From Pseudomonas fluorescens (lineage in GTDB: Bacteria > Pseudomonadota > Gammaproteobacteria > Pseudomonadales > Pseudomonadaceae): a stretch of 32,421 nt of DNA. Position 1 is the first letter of the stretch. Each line of letters begins with the position of its first letter. This document shows, in pieces, positions 22,101 through 31,048 of the stretch. The notes beneath the pieces are model-generated. The model was given only the letters and a program-made list of their open reading frames with translations. It had not been told where the DNA came from and did not search any database. Location of the stretch: NCBI RefSeq assembly GCF_902497875.1, contig NZ_CABVHY010000051.1, positions 1-32,421 of the forward strand, written 5' to 3'. Both the position numbers and the translations under genes were made by a program.

Positions 22101-23983
22101 TGGGCCCGCGCCCGGACGTGCAAACGGTTGACTCATGGGCGCCGATCACCCTCAAGAACCTGAATGCAGCCAATAGCCCGCACCTGCGCGCTTTTGAACA
22201 ACGACTGATCGAGCAGGACCGGCGTCGCCTCGAAAGCCATGCCCGCAACAACCGCGCATTCGGTCAACCGGGAACTGTCTCACGGCTGAGTGTGAGTGCC
22301 GATGCTTCACAAACACTGGTGTCGACCATCGACAACCCGTACTTTCGCTTGCCGTTCAACCGTGAGTTGGTCAAGTACTGGGACCTGTGTGACAGTCGCC
22401 TGTACAACCTGCGAAGTAACCTCGACATCACCGGTAAACCGCTGCACCTGCCATTGTTCGCCCCGCCGCTAGACCCGCGGGCCTTGTTGGCGGCCTGGGG
22501 TCAGGGCGTGTCAGGCGACGGACTTGATCGGTTGCTGACTCCGGACATTCCACCTTATCGCTTCAGCGTCATGTATATCCATGCGATGAATGCCGTCGAC
22601 AGCGTGATCCAGTTCGGTGCCACGTTGCTGTCGTTGATCGAGCGCAAGGAGCAGGCCCAACACCTGGAATTGCAACAGCAGCAAGCCTGGGATATGGCGA
22701 AGATCGCCGTCGACCTGCAAACCCAGGCGCTGATGATCGAGGGGAAAAACAGGGAGGCCCTACTTGCCAGCCAGCGAGTCGTCAAGGGGCGAGTCGATTT
22801 TTATGCGAAGTTGCTGGTTGAAGGGATTAATGAGGAAGAGCGAGGAGCCAGCCAAAACTATCTTGACAGCCAAGTCGCAGAAGACTCGGCGAGTACAGCT
22901 CAGACCATTGCTGCCTACGCAATGTGTGCCCCCAATATCTTTGGTTTGGCTGACGGAGGGCAACGCCTGGAAGGTGTGCCCTTTGCTGCCCAATCTGATT
23001 CCCAAGGTTTGGCCACCTCTCAACGCTCAGCAGCCCTGGCCCTCGACCGCACCGCCCAATTCAACCGCCGCGCCCAGGAATGGGAGCAGGCACTCGATCA
23101 GGCAGAGAACGAGTACGCGCAACTCGACGCCCAACTCGCTGTCCAGGCCGAGCAGGAAAAAGCCAGCCGCCTGCAATTGCGCCAGGCCGAAACCGCACTG
23201 GCCCAAACCAAAGCCACCTACGATCTGCTCACCAACAGCAACCGCTTTACCAAAACCCAGACCTACGAATGGCTCAACAGCCAGTTCGCCACCTTCTACT
23301 ACCAAGCCTACGACGCGACCCAGTCGTTATGCCGGGCTGTCGAAGCTTGCTGGCGCTACGAACGCGCCGATTACAGCAGTCCATCCTTTATTAAACCGGG
23401 CGCCTGGAATGCCACCTGGCGCGGTCTTGGCGCCGGCGAGTCGCTGAAGACCAGCCTGCTGCAAATGCACAGCAAGTATTTGCTGGAAGACGAGCGGGAG
23501 CTGGAAATCAGGAAGACTGTGTCGCTGAGCAAGCTCCTGGGGGCAGGCTGGAGCGCTGCATTGAGCGATTTGAAGTCCAACGGCTCAATCGCTTTCAAAT
23601 TGCAGAAGGACACCTTCAAGGATGACTACAACAGCCTCTACCTGCGGCGGATCAAAAGCGTCAGCGTCTCCCTGCCGATCGTCGCCGGCCCTTATGAGGA
23701 CATCCACGGGAGCCTGACCCAGATCAACAACACCATCGAGCTGTACGACAAGTCCGAGCTCAAGGATCGACGCGCCAACCAACAAGTCGCTCTCTCGACC
23801 GGTGTCGATGACAGCGGTCTGTTCAACTTGAGCTTTCAGGATGAACGCTACCTGCCCTTCGAATTCACCGGACTGATCTCGGAGTGGACACTGGAATTGG
23901 CCAATACCACCCCAGAACAGAAAGCCATGCTCGAGTCCATCACGGACATCATCGTTCATATCCTTTACACAGCCAGAAAGTGA
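19160..23983 (+). CDS. Tc toxin A component, C-terminal subunit (TcaB-like, pore and TcB-binding)
   Basis: A 1607-residue protein completing the TcA component. Residues 1-200 match the ABC-toxin N region (SLRDALVALFLHVVVP; ANDIYEYLLLDVLVS). A neuraminidase-like region starts near 255 (IRPVWFNNRLFVVWAE). Residues about 300-800 are encoded by clearly AT-richer DNA and probably hold variable receptor-binding modules. Long helices at 1150-1220 and 1290-1370, either side of APNIFGLADGG, fit the central channel and its tip. The C-terminal 120 residues (RIKSVSVSLPIVAGPYED to the end) resemble the TcB-binding domain. The start is backed by AAGGA about 10 nt upstream. At 1607 residues it is longer than the TcaB of Photorhabdus as I recall it. 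Confidence 0.9.
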   Translation: MSTSIDSQLNESLRDALVALFLHVVVPNDETIKALKLDDKIKTANDIYEYLLLDVLVSQNVPTSPVACALASLQQYVNGILMNMEPGYEQASLTPEQIKSWRNEMHQYPLWAANQALRHFPALYLAPALRLNKTDNFRQLENDINQNQIQPETVQTAVLAYLARFEEIANLNVLNGYINGEDFANSLYYFIGKSRAENAYYWRSLDMRQRQPIDPHHHPDEVPPPSKHDTPEPDAWSDWKRANLPISDNAVEHSIRPVWFNNRLFVVWAEIIYQDPSAVNPATGSEAETTSKTNPQLRLNVSYKKYDDSWSAPQTYLQGYGTDTKLHENPHLLNQIVNTIAVYDHSTSPETLFIALYVGYKEGSLVDGTNDEYTFLKTARIDKNFNVTPMFPSNEKVPNKTQKPALPISKNNDTETEKHVLTVGRLFASTQWNLDRFQFWLPSFVTVFTDVKNTSEHTGTDDWDYKGLQKNIADLSKNIDVTYDRKTANLQFKSKIIDTIDGNATVSILFNDASNNSLLRLTLVFYPAPPTHGRTVLLAGSILEPVGTSFFLHPSQEYHFQFQIPNPGGDPTISDLYALITDQDKLDDAKYIWTTLNSTPEGEKLSLEGKFIKNTALPYLLSHSTQEYTGFVVSNSTGSPTLEAGKTSTTATKPLVLQHIILHPKESTQATPQQYDDMIVLATSPPQSRLLAGEGLSLSIPIDQNTMHPHWPGDWPDNPSSIPFIHGVAISEAPNSGETQGAFIGFAFKAVSVIWGEKNDAADQISPIIWHQESPSLGNAESIDFVGTAIHHSDGSKTAERPPIRMNTTFARHLMNLAEAGLGELLTWGTQQLTEPPTFIDTHAEPMDFNGAYGLYFRELFLYLPWLVADRLNQEQQFREAERWLEYVFDTNRKKDSSGRPDYWNAVALDDSKAPPAPTWPAPWPNDPDFIARSSPVHFRKALYLLYLDVLVNRGDAAYRQLTPDGLAEAKLWYVRVLDLLGPRPDVQTVDSWAPITLKNLNAANSPHLRAFEQRLIEQDRRRLESHARNNRAFGQPGTVSRLSVSADASQTLVSTIDNPYFRLPFNRELVKYWDLCDSRLYNLRSNLDITGKPLHLPLFAPPLDPRALLAAWGQGVSGDGLDRLLTPDIPPYRFSVMYIHAMNAVDSVIQFGATLLSLIERKEQAQHLELQQQQAWDMAKIAVDLQTQALMIEGKNREALLASQRVVKGRVDFYAKLLVEGINEEERGASQNYLDSQVAEDSASTAQTIAAYAMCAPNIFGLADGGQRLEGVPFAAQSDSQGLATSQRSAALALDRTAQFNRRAQEWEQALDQAENEYAQLDAQLAVQAEQEKASRLQLRQAETALAQTKATYDLLTNSNRFTKTQTYEWLNSQFATFYYQAYDATQSLCRAVEACWRYERADYSSPSFIKPGAWNATWRGLGAGESLKTSLLQMHSKYLLEDERELEIRKTVSLSKLLGAGWSAALSDLKSNGSIAFKLQKDTFKDDYNSLYLRRIKSVSVSLPIVAGPYEDIHGSLTQINNTIELYDKSELKDRRANQQVALSTGVDDSGLFNLSFQDERYLPFEFTGLISEWTLELANTTPEQKAMLESITDIIVHILYTARK

Positions 23984-23995
23984 CGGAGGCTCGGC

Positions 23996-26900
23996 ATGAA
24001 CGACCCATCTGCGATGGAATTCACCGCCCCATCCCTGCCCAAAGGCGGTGGTGCGATTCACAGCATCGGCAAGGGCATGGGCCCGGTCGGCACCACGGGC
24101 GCGGCCTCGTTTGAAGTCGGGTTGCCCATTTCTCCGGGCCGCGGCTTTGCCCCGGCCTTGAGCCTGGGGTACAGCAGCGGCGTGGGTAACAGTCTGTTCG
24201 GTATCGGTTTCAGCTTGTCGGTCAATGCCATTACCCGCCGTACCAGCAAAGGCGTACCGACCTATACCGACGACGATGTGATGGTCGGCCCGAGCGGTGA
24301 TGTCTGGATGGCTGAGCGTGATCAACGTAGCGGCGCGATCATCTCCAGAACCGAAACCACCTACAACCATCAGCCCGTGGGCAGCCATACCGTGGTGCGC
24401 TATTGGCCACGAACCGAAGGCGCGTTCGATTTGATCGAGCATTGGTCCACTACCGCCGACAAACCAGGCTTCTGGCTGATCCACGGCACCGATGGCAGCC
24501 TGCATCTGTTCGGCAAAACCCAGGCTTCACGCCGCGCCGATCCAAAGGCGGCGGAACACGTTGGTGTCTGGCTGCTGGACGAGAGTCTGAACCTGCGTGG
24601 CGAACATATCGTCTACACATACAAGGCCGAGGCCCCATCCACTGACCCGACGCAGTCTCGTGACTACAGCGCCCAGCGCTACCTGAGCAAGGTGTACTAC
24701 GGCAACTTCAAGGCCGATGGGAATCTGTACTCGTGGCAAGCCGAGGGCTGGAAAGAGGACCAGTGGCACTTTGTCCTGCTGTTCGACTACGGCGAGCGCA
24801 CCACCGACTACGCGCTGACGCCTGGCTATGCCGAGGCCGGAAAATGGCTCGAACGCGACGACCCGTTCAGCAACTTTGCCTACGGTTTTGAACTGAGTAC
24901 CCGGCGCCTTTGCCGACAAGTGCTGATGTTCCACCGGTTTCCCGATGAAGCGACGATGGGCCCGGAACCGCTGCTGATCCAACGCCTGTTGTTCGACTAT
25001 CAGCAAAGCCCGCTGGGGTATCACCACCTGAAGGCCGCCCACCTCCAGGCCTATGACGCCAAGGGCAGGATGGAAAGCCGCCCCCCGGTGGAGTTTAGCT
25101 ACAACCCGTTCGAACTTAACCCCGAAGCCTCCGGTTACCACGCCTTCGATGCCATGCCCGGGCTGAACGACGGGCAGCGTTATCACCTGGTCGACCTGAA
25201 TGGCGAGGGCTTGCCGGGAATTTTGTATTCAAGCGACAAGGCCTGGTATTACCGCGCGCCGCTCAGGGCAAACCCCGCCTCCCATCTCGATGAGGTGGCT
25301 TACAGTGACTGGGAACGGCTCCCCAATCTGCCGAATGCCGACAGCAGCAAACCGCTGCGCCAATCCCTCACGGATCTAAATGGCGACGGGCGCCTGGAAT
25401 GGCTGGTGACCCGACCCGGCTACAGTGTGTTCTTCACCCGCAATCCGGACCAGCGCTGGTCAAGCCCCATCCCCTTCGCCGCGATGCCGACGGAATTTTT
25501 CCATCCCTCGGCGCAATTGGCCGATCTGGTAGGCGACGGCCTTTCCGACCTGGCCATGATCGGTCCCAAGAGTGTGCGGCTGTATGCCAATGGGCGCGAA
25601 CAAGGCTTCGAAAAGGGCGTGGATGTGCCTCACACCCCGAACGACCGCTTGCCCCTGCACGGCAACTCACAGACCGAACTGGTGGCTTTCGCCGACCTGC
25701 TCGGCAGCGGCCAGCAACACCTGATCCGCATCCGCTACAACGAAGTGTGGTGCTGGCCAAACCTGGGCCGGGGCGTGTTCGGTGAAGGTTTTCGGTTTTC
25801 CACGCTGAGTGGCTTTGAGTACAGCACCTTCAACGCCGCGTACGTTCAGTTGGCGGATCTGGATGGTTCGGGGGCCGTGGATATGCTTTACCTGAAACCC
25901 GATCACGCGCTGATTTTCATGAACCGCTGCGGCACCGGGTTCGAGGGCAAACCGGTCGAGTTGCCTTGGCCGACCGGTGTGCGTTACGACCGTTTCTGCC
26001 AGGTCAGCCTGGCGGATCTGCAAGGGCTTGGCTGCTCCAGCCTGATTCTGACGGTACCGCACATGTCGCCACGGCACTGGCGCTACGACTTCGTCGATGC
26101 AAAACCCTATTTACTCAACGCCACCAACAACAATATGGGGGCCGCCGGCAGCGTCACGTACCGCAGTTGCGCACAAGAGTGGCTGGATGAAAAACAACGG
26201 TTGCTGGCTGAACATAGACCCGCGATTTCCTACCTGCCGTTCCCCGTACCAGTAGTCAAACAACAGAGCCAACTCGATGAGATTACCGGTAACCGGCTGA
26301 CCCAGCTTTTTGAATACCGACAAGGGTATTACGACGGCATCGAACGGGAGTTTCACGGGTTTGCCGTACTGCTGGCCACCGATACCGAAAACCAGGCCAA
26401 CGCCGCCCTTCAAGAGGGCTATACCGCGCCGATTCTGACCAGGACCCGTTTCCATACCGGTCGTGATGTGGACATGCCCAGCGATGACGACTTCAGCCTC
26501 GACACCGATGCCCGCCCGCTTCAAGGCCACGTCTACACGCGTTACCATCCCGAAGACGAGGCCGATGAGATCAGAACCCCAACTCTCGAGGAAGCACGGG
26601 AAATGGCCCGCACCCTCAGTGGTTCGGTGCTGAGTGTGGAAGTGTATGCCGCTGCAGACTATGTCGCCAAACCGAAGACCGCCGTGCCCTACTCGGTGCA
26701 GCACAACCGTTATCTGGTGCGTGAACTGCGAGGTTTGACGCCGCTCCAGCCCTACTCGGTGATGTTGCCGCTGGCCCTTGAATCCATCAGCTACCAGTAC
26801 GAACACTACCCCGATGCCCCGGACCACTTCGACCCACTGTGCCAGCACACCCTCAGCCTGAGTTGGGACCGAAAAGGCCACCTCACCCATGGCGTGTCGA

Positions 26901-28603
26901 TTGCCTATGCACGCCGCAAGATCGACAAGGACACACCGCCGTTCAGTGATACGTACCCACAAACCTGGTGGCGTGATGCTCACGACAACGCTCAGCAATA
27001 TCACTACCTGACTGAAACCCTGGCCGAATACATCCACCTCGACGAGAAAGGACTGAACTGGCAAGGCTGGCGCCTGGGCCTGCCTTATCGCCAACGCGGC
27101 AATGCCATAGCGTTGAAAAAAAAGACCGCCCCAAACCCCTTCATCATCTGCTGGGAATCCTTCGCCAAAGACAGCGCCTACAATCCACTGGACCCGATAG
27201 ACCCGGAAGATCCAGACGATCCGCATCATCCAAAAGTCGAACGGATGTTGGCAGGCATGTCCGTACAACGTTACAAAGACGCGAAAACCGGTGAGACGTT
27301 GAACGACGGTACCGCTCGTTTCGACGCGCTGCCCGACTACACCGAAACCGCCGAACTGGATGAAGTCGCCCTCAAGGCTTACGAGGTTCTGCCGCCAGCG
27401 GACCGTCCAGACGATGCGAAATTCAAAGCCATTGGTTACCACGAAATGCCGGCCTTTTTTCCAGACGACAAACCGCTCAAGCTCTGGTCGGTCAAACGCG
27501 GTTTCGCCAAATACGGCGGGCTGGATAGGTTTTACAACGTCGAGACCTTCCAGGCGACCAAGAGCCATGGCATTACCAGCGTCGACTACGACCCTTACTA
27601 CCTGCTGAGCATCTCGGTCACCTTGCCGGATGGCTGCACCACCCGGGTCGAGCAGGTCGACTACCGCACGGGGCAGCCAGCCCGCATCGTCGATCCTAAC
27701 GGAAACTCTCGGGAGGCCTGCTATGGCGCTTTTGGGCAGCTGTTCGCCACGAGTTTTTACGGCACCGAATGGGACAGCTCGGTTTGCGCGGTAAAAGCGG
27801 TCGGTTTCCATCCCATTGAACAGTACCTGCGCCCCGAGGATGACAGCCCGACCTGGGCGATCGAGCATAAAAAGGACGCCCTGCTGAATGCTGCCACGGC
27901 GAGCTTCGAAGATTCGTTCAGCTGGATGGGGCGCATCCCCGAGCCCGAGAAACAAGACCCCGAGTGGCTCAAACAGTGGGTGGCTCAAGGTGATCTGCTT
28001 ATGCCCGGCTACTGCATACGGGCCTCGGCCCGGATCCGACTGGAACACCTCAAAGACCTGACACCGGCCGATACGAAGTTGCAAGCCTTGATCAAGGCAG
28101 CGCAACGCGAACCCGCACATGCCGCCACCCTACAGGCCGATAGGTACCCCTACGATCCAGAGGAGGAGAAACAATTTCGCTGCGCCATCGCCTGCTGGGA
28201 CGGCTTCAGTCGCCTCTTGCAAACCAAACAGGAAGTCGAAGCAGGCAAGGCCTATGTGGTCGACGACAACGGTAACTTGAAACTCGATGACAAGGGCGAC
28301 CCGCTGCAAGCAGAAGCAAAACGCCGCTGGAGGGTCAGCGAACGCAAGGAATACAACAACAAGGGACAGGCGATCCGGATTTATCGCCCCTACTTCGCCG
28401 ACCAGTACCGGTACATCAATGATCAGTCGTTCAGAAAGCACGGCTACCACGACAAACAGTTCTATGACGCCCCCGGCCGACCCACCGAAACCTGGCTGGC
28501 CAATGGCTGGATGCGGCGGATGACCTACTGCTCCTGGTATCACTACCTTGAAGATGAAAACGATACACAAGAAGAGGTTCTGGCCCGAAATAACAGTCAC
28601 TAG
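23996..28603 (+). CDS. Tc toxin B component (TcB; SpvB/TcdB family)
   Basis: A 1535-residue TcB protein, which with TcC forms the hollow cocoon that holds the toxic enzyme and docks on the TcA pore. The N-terminus is a SpvB domain (PSLPKGGGAIHSIGKGMG; SFEVGLPISPGRGFAPALSL; GFSLSVNAITRRTSKGVPTY). Repeats of the FG-GAP/VCBS type lie at about 385-660 (LVDLNGEGLPGILY; LTDLNGDGRLEWL; LADLVGDGLSDLAM; LADLDGSGAVDMLY) and form the propeller that gates contact with TcA. The TcdB middle regions follow (LFEYRQGYYDGIEREFHGF near 765). The frame is intact and the length normal. It starts 12 bp after the preceding stop, with CGGAGG as ribosome site. The TcC partner downstream is broken. Confidence 0.93.
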   Translation: MNDPSAMEFTAPSLPKGGGAIHSIGKGMGPVGTTGAASFEVGLPISPGRGFAPALSLGYSSGVGNSLFGIGFSLSVNAITRRTSKGVPTYTDDDVMVGPSGDVWMAERDQRSGAIISRTETTYNHQPVGSHTVVRYWPRTEGAFDLIEHWSTTADKPGFWLIHGTDGSLHLFGKTQASRRADPKAAEHVGVWLLDESLNLRGEHIVYTYKAEAPSTDPTQSRDYSAQRYLSKVYYGNFKADGNLYSWQAEGWKEDQWHFVLLFDYGERTTDYALTPGYAEAGKWLERDDPFSNFAYGFELSTRRLCRQVLMFHRFPDEATMGPEPLLIQRLLFDYQQSPLGYHHLKAAHLQAYDAKGRMESRPPVEFSYNPFELNPEASGYHAFDAMPGLNDGQRYHLVDLNGEGLPGILYSSDKAWYYRAPLRANPASHLDEVAYSDWERLPNLPNADSSKPLRQSLTDLNGDGRLEWLVTRPGYSVFFTRNPDQRWSSPIPFAAMPTEFFHPSAQLADLVGDGLSDLAMIGPKSVRLYANGREQGFEKGVDVPHTPNDRLPLHGNSQTELVAFADLLGSGQQHLIRIRYNEVWCWPNLGRGVFGEGFRFSTLSGFEYSTFNAAYVQLADLDGSGAVDMLYLKPDHALIFMNRCGTGFEGKPVELPWPTGVRYDRFCQVSLADLQGLGCSSLILTVPHMSPRHWRYDFVDAKPYLLNATNNNMGAAGSVTYRSCAQEWLDEKQRLLAEHRPAISYLPFPVPVVKQQSQLDEITGNRLTQLFEYRQGYYDGIEREFHGFAVLLATDTENQANAALQEGYTAPILTRTRFHTGRDVDMPSDDDFSLDTDARPLQGHVYTRYHPEDEADEIRTPTLEEAREMARTLSGSVLSVEVYAAADYVAKPKTAVPYSVQHNRYLVRELRGLTPLQPYSVMLPLALESISYQYEHYPDAPDHFDPLCQHTLSLSWDRKGHLTHGVSIAYARRKIDKDTPPFSDTYPQTWWRDAHDNAQQYHYLTETLAEYIHLDEKGLNWQGWRLGLPYRQRGNAIALKKKTAPNPFIICWESFAKDSAYNPLDPIDPEDPDDPHHPKVERMLAGMSVQRYKDAKTGETLNDGTARFDALPDYTETAELDEVALKAYEVLPPADRPDDAKFKAIGYHEMPAFFPDDKPLKLWSVKRGFAKYGGLDRFYNVETFQATKSHGITSVDYDPYYLLSISVTLPDGCTTRVEQVDYRTGQPARIVDPNGNSREACYGAFGQLFATSFYGTEWDSSVCAVKAVGFHPIEQYLRPEDDSPTWAIEHKKDALLNAATASFEDSFSWMGRIPEPEKQDPEWLKQWVAQGDLLMPGYCIRASARIRLEHLKDLTPADTKLQALIKAAQREPAHAATLQADRYPYDPEEEKQFRCAIACWDGFSRLLQTKQEVEAGKAYVVDDNGNLKLDDKGDPLQAEAKRRWRVSERKEYNNKGQAIRIYRPYFADQYRYINDQSFRKHGYHDKQFYDAPGRPTETWLANGWMRRMTYCSWYHYLEDENDTQEEVLARNNSH

Positions 28604-28614
28604 GAAGGTGTGCA

Positions 28615-29193
28615 ATGAGTGCCGCGTTGCATCGCAACACCCCCACGCTGAGCGTCATCGACAGCCGTGGTTTGCCGGTCAGACAGGTGGCTTATCTGCG
28701 CACCGTAGAAAACGATGAACCGCAAGCACGCATCACCCGCCAGCAGCGTGACGCTGCTGGTCGGGCAGTCGCCCAATGGGATCCGCGGCTCTTTGGAAAA
28801 GTGGCCAATCTGACGAGTGTGTACATCCAGTCGTCGAACGCTTCACCTATGGCGATAGCTCGTCAGACTCCGCCAGGCACAATCAATGCGGCCGGTTGAC
28901 CCGTCAGTCATTACTTCACTGACCTGGCACCAGAAGCCCGGTCGCAACAAGCAACATCGGAGACGATTTTTGGCATCCGCAGATATGGCAATTTTCGCGA
29001 CAAAATGAGTCATTACTTCGAAATCAACACCGAAGCGCTGCAATTGACAGAGGACGCCACCAACAACCACATACTGTATGTGCCGACCGTCTTTGGTATA
29101 CCTTTGCGGTATGTCTCCAGCTCAAGTCGACAGGTCAACCGGGTGATCAATCATGGCGAGACGTTGCCACGCTGGGGAAGAACAGCACCTTGA
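28615..29193 (+). pseudogene. Collapsed tccC (Tc toxin C component) remnant
   Basis: The first 67 or so codons are a good TccC N-terminus (LHRNTPTLSVIDSRGLPVRQ; ITRQQRDAAGRAVAQWDPRL; NLTSVY). At about 28830 the reading jumps to another frame, where VERFTYGDSSSDSARHNQCG, a stretch typical of the TccC Rhs core, is read until a stop at 28920. The original frame stops at 28897-28899, then stays open to 29193 (VSHYFTDLAPEARSQ; MSHYFEINTEALQLTED), possibly the end of a former effector domain that I do not recognise. Almost all of the Rhs cage, the core cleavage site and the toxic domain are gone from a gene that is usually about 2.5-3 kb. The 94-codon start may still be translated but cannot complete a B-C cocoon. 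Confidence 0.85.
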
Positions 29194-29217
29194 CTATCGG
29201 ATCTTCGACCGCACCAT

Positions 29218-29251
29218 TTGGCAAGGTGTCCGGCGGCCCGCATGCTATGGT
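29218..29251 (+). promoter_or_regulatory. Candidate extended -10 promoter for the two-component pair
   Basis: TGC-TATGGT (29243-29251) is an extended -10 element. TTGGCA at 29218-29223 is too far away (22 nt) for an ordinary -35, so the extended -10 would have to suffice. It lies 31 bp before the kinase ATG and just after the tccC remnant, so the border of the Tc island is probably near 29195-29215. Confidence 0.35.
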
Positions 29252-29281
29252 GCCTCCCCTATATCCCTCTGTTCCTGACGA

Positions 29282-31048
29282 ATGATCTCGACCTCCCGCA
29301 CCCTGCGCCTGGCGCTGTACACGCTGCTGATCATCGCCGGTGCCGCACTCGCGGCCGGCCTGGCCATGCGTCACACCGAGCGCCAAACGCTAGTGGACGA
29401 GGCCGCCCTCGCCAGCGAACAACTGGCGCTGTATGCCAATTCCCTGCACACCCTGATCGAACGTTATCGTGCCCTGCCCGCCGTGCTGGCGCTGGACCCG
29501 GAGCTGAGCAACGCATTGAAAGGCCCGGTGAGCGGTGAGCAGCAAGACGCGCTGAACCGCAAACTGGAGAAAATCAACGGCGCCGCCCAGTCCTCCACCC
29601 TGGAATTGCTCGATCGCACCGGCCTGGCCGTGGCCGCCAGTAACTGGCGCCTGCCGAGCAGTTATGTCGGCCACAACTACGGCTTCCGCCCGTACTTCAG
29701 CCAGACCCGCAGCCAGGGCAGCGGACGTTTCTACGCCGTCGGCGTGACCAGCGGCATTCCCGGATATTTTCTGTCCAGCGCGGTAACCAGTGAAAGTGGC
29801 GAGTTCCTCGGCGCCATGGTGGTGAAACTGGAATTCCCCGAGCTTGAGCGTGAATGGCGCCAGGGCAGCGACACACTGTTGGTCAGCGACGCCCGCGGTA
29901 TCATTTTCATCGCCAACCAGTCCGGCTGGCGATATCGCCTGTTGCAGCCGCTGTCGGAAAATGATCGGGCCGAGATCAAAACCACTCGTCAGTACGACAA
30001 GCAACCGCTGACCCCACTCGAATACCGTGCCATCCGGCACTTTGACGAAAACAGTTACCTGGCTCGTGTCGAGGGTCCGGACGGCACGGCGGAGTATTTG
30101 TGGGAGTCGCTGCCACTGACCTCCGAAGGTTGGACGCTGCACCTGCTGCGTCGCCCCCAGGTTGCCTTCGAAGACAGCCGCAACGCTGCGCTCGCCGCTG
30201 CCGGGTTGTGGCTGGCGCTGGTGTTTCTGCTGCTGTTTCTCAACCAGCGCTGGCGTCTGGCCCGGCTGCATCAGCGCAGCCGCGAAGAGCTGGAAAAACT
30301 GGTGGAAGAACGCACTCGTGACTTGCGCACGGCTCAGGACGGCCTGGTGCAGTCCGCCAAGCTCGCCGCCCTGGGGCAGATGTCCGCGGCGCTGGCCCAT
30401 GAAATCAACCAGCCGCTGACCACGCAACGCATGCAGTTGGCCACGCTGCGCTTGCTGCTGGATCACGGTCGGATAGACGACGCCTATAAAGCCCTCGGCC
30501 CGCTGGATGAGATGCTGACGCGCATGGCCGCCCTCACCGGTCATCTCAAGACCTTTGCCCGCAAGAGCCCCAGCGGTTTGCGCGAGCGCCTCGACCTGGC
30601 GATGGTGGTCGATCAATCCTTGCACTTGCTCGACGCGCGCATGCGCGAGGAACATGTTAGCAGCGTGCTGCACCTGACCCGCCCGGCGTGGGTGCGCGGC
30701 GATGCGATACGCCTGGAGCAGGTGTTGATCAACCTGCTGCGTAACGCACTGGATGCAATGCACGACAAACCACTCAAGCGCCTGGAAATCCGTATCGAGG
30801 CCGATCAGCATCTGTGGCGCCTGACCGTTGCCGACAGCGGCGGCGGTATTACCGAAGAAAACCTGGCCAATGTGTTCGACCCGTTTTTCACCACCAAACC
30901 GGTGGGTGACGGCCTCGGTCTGGGGCTGGCGGTGTCTTATGCCATCGTCCACGAACATGGCGGGCGCCTGAGTGCCGGCAATCACCCGGGCGGGGCGATC
31001 TTCACCCTGACCCTGCCTATCGCTACGCAGGAGCAAAGCCCATGTTGA
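29282..31048 (+). CDS. DctB-like membrane sensor histidine kinase
   Basis: A 588-residue sensor. One membrane helix near residues 10-28, a periplasmic double-PAS/Cache-like domain (about 35-295, with the DctB-type motif GFRPYFSQTRSQGSGRFYAV) and a second helix near 302-322 lead into a coiled coil. The phospho-acceptor is H373 in LAHEINQPL. ATPase boxes follow: NLLRNALDAM, DSGGGI, FDPFFTTK and GLGLGLAVS. DctB-type kinases sense C4-dicarboxylates, and related ones sense 2-oxoglutarate or acidic amino acids. The fumarase next door (before the Tc insertion) hints at an organic acid, which is inference. No clear ribosome site precedes the ATG. The stop overlaps the regulator start by 7 bp. Confidence 0.92.
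   Translation: MISTSRTLRLALYTLLIIAGAALAAGLAMRHTERQTLVDEAALASEQLALYANSLHTLIERYRALPAVLALDPELSNALKGPVSGEQQDALNRKLEKINGAAQSSTLELLDRTGLAVAASNWRLPSSYVGHNYGFRPYFSQTRSQGSGRFYAVGVTSGIPGYFLSSAVTSESGEFLGAMVVKLEFPELEREWRQGSDTLLVSDARGIIFIANQSGWRYRLLQPLSENDRAEIKTTRQYDKQPLTPLEYRAIRHFDENSYLARVEGPDGTAEYLWESLPLTSEGWTLHLLRRPQVAFEDSRNAALAAAGLWLALVFLLLFLNQRWRLARLHQRSREELEKLVEERTRDLRTAQDGLVQSAKLAALGQMSAALAHEINQPLTTQRMQLATLRLLLDHGRIDDAYKALGPLDEMLTRMAALTGHLKTFARKSPSGLRERLDLAMVVDQSLHLLDARMREEHVSSVLHLTRPAWVRGDAIRLEQVLINLLRNALDAMHDKPLKRLEIRIEADQHLWRLTVADSGGGITEENLANVFDPFFTTKPVGDGLGLGLAVSYAIVHEHGGRLSAGNHPGGAIFTLTLPIATQEQSPC

Noticed and set aside
26111..28120. 669-codon open frame antisense to the TcB gene
   Set aside because: Product composition is that of a reverse-complement shadow, and TcB is a complete, well-supported gene.
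29390..31036. 548-codon open frame antisense to the sensor kinase
   Set aside because: It is Gln/His/Ala-rich with no motifs; the kinase carries all its catalytic boxes.
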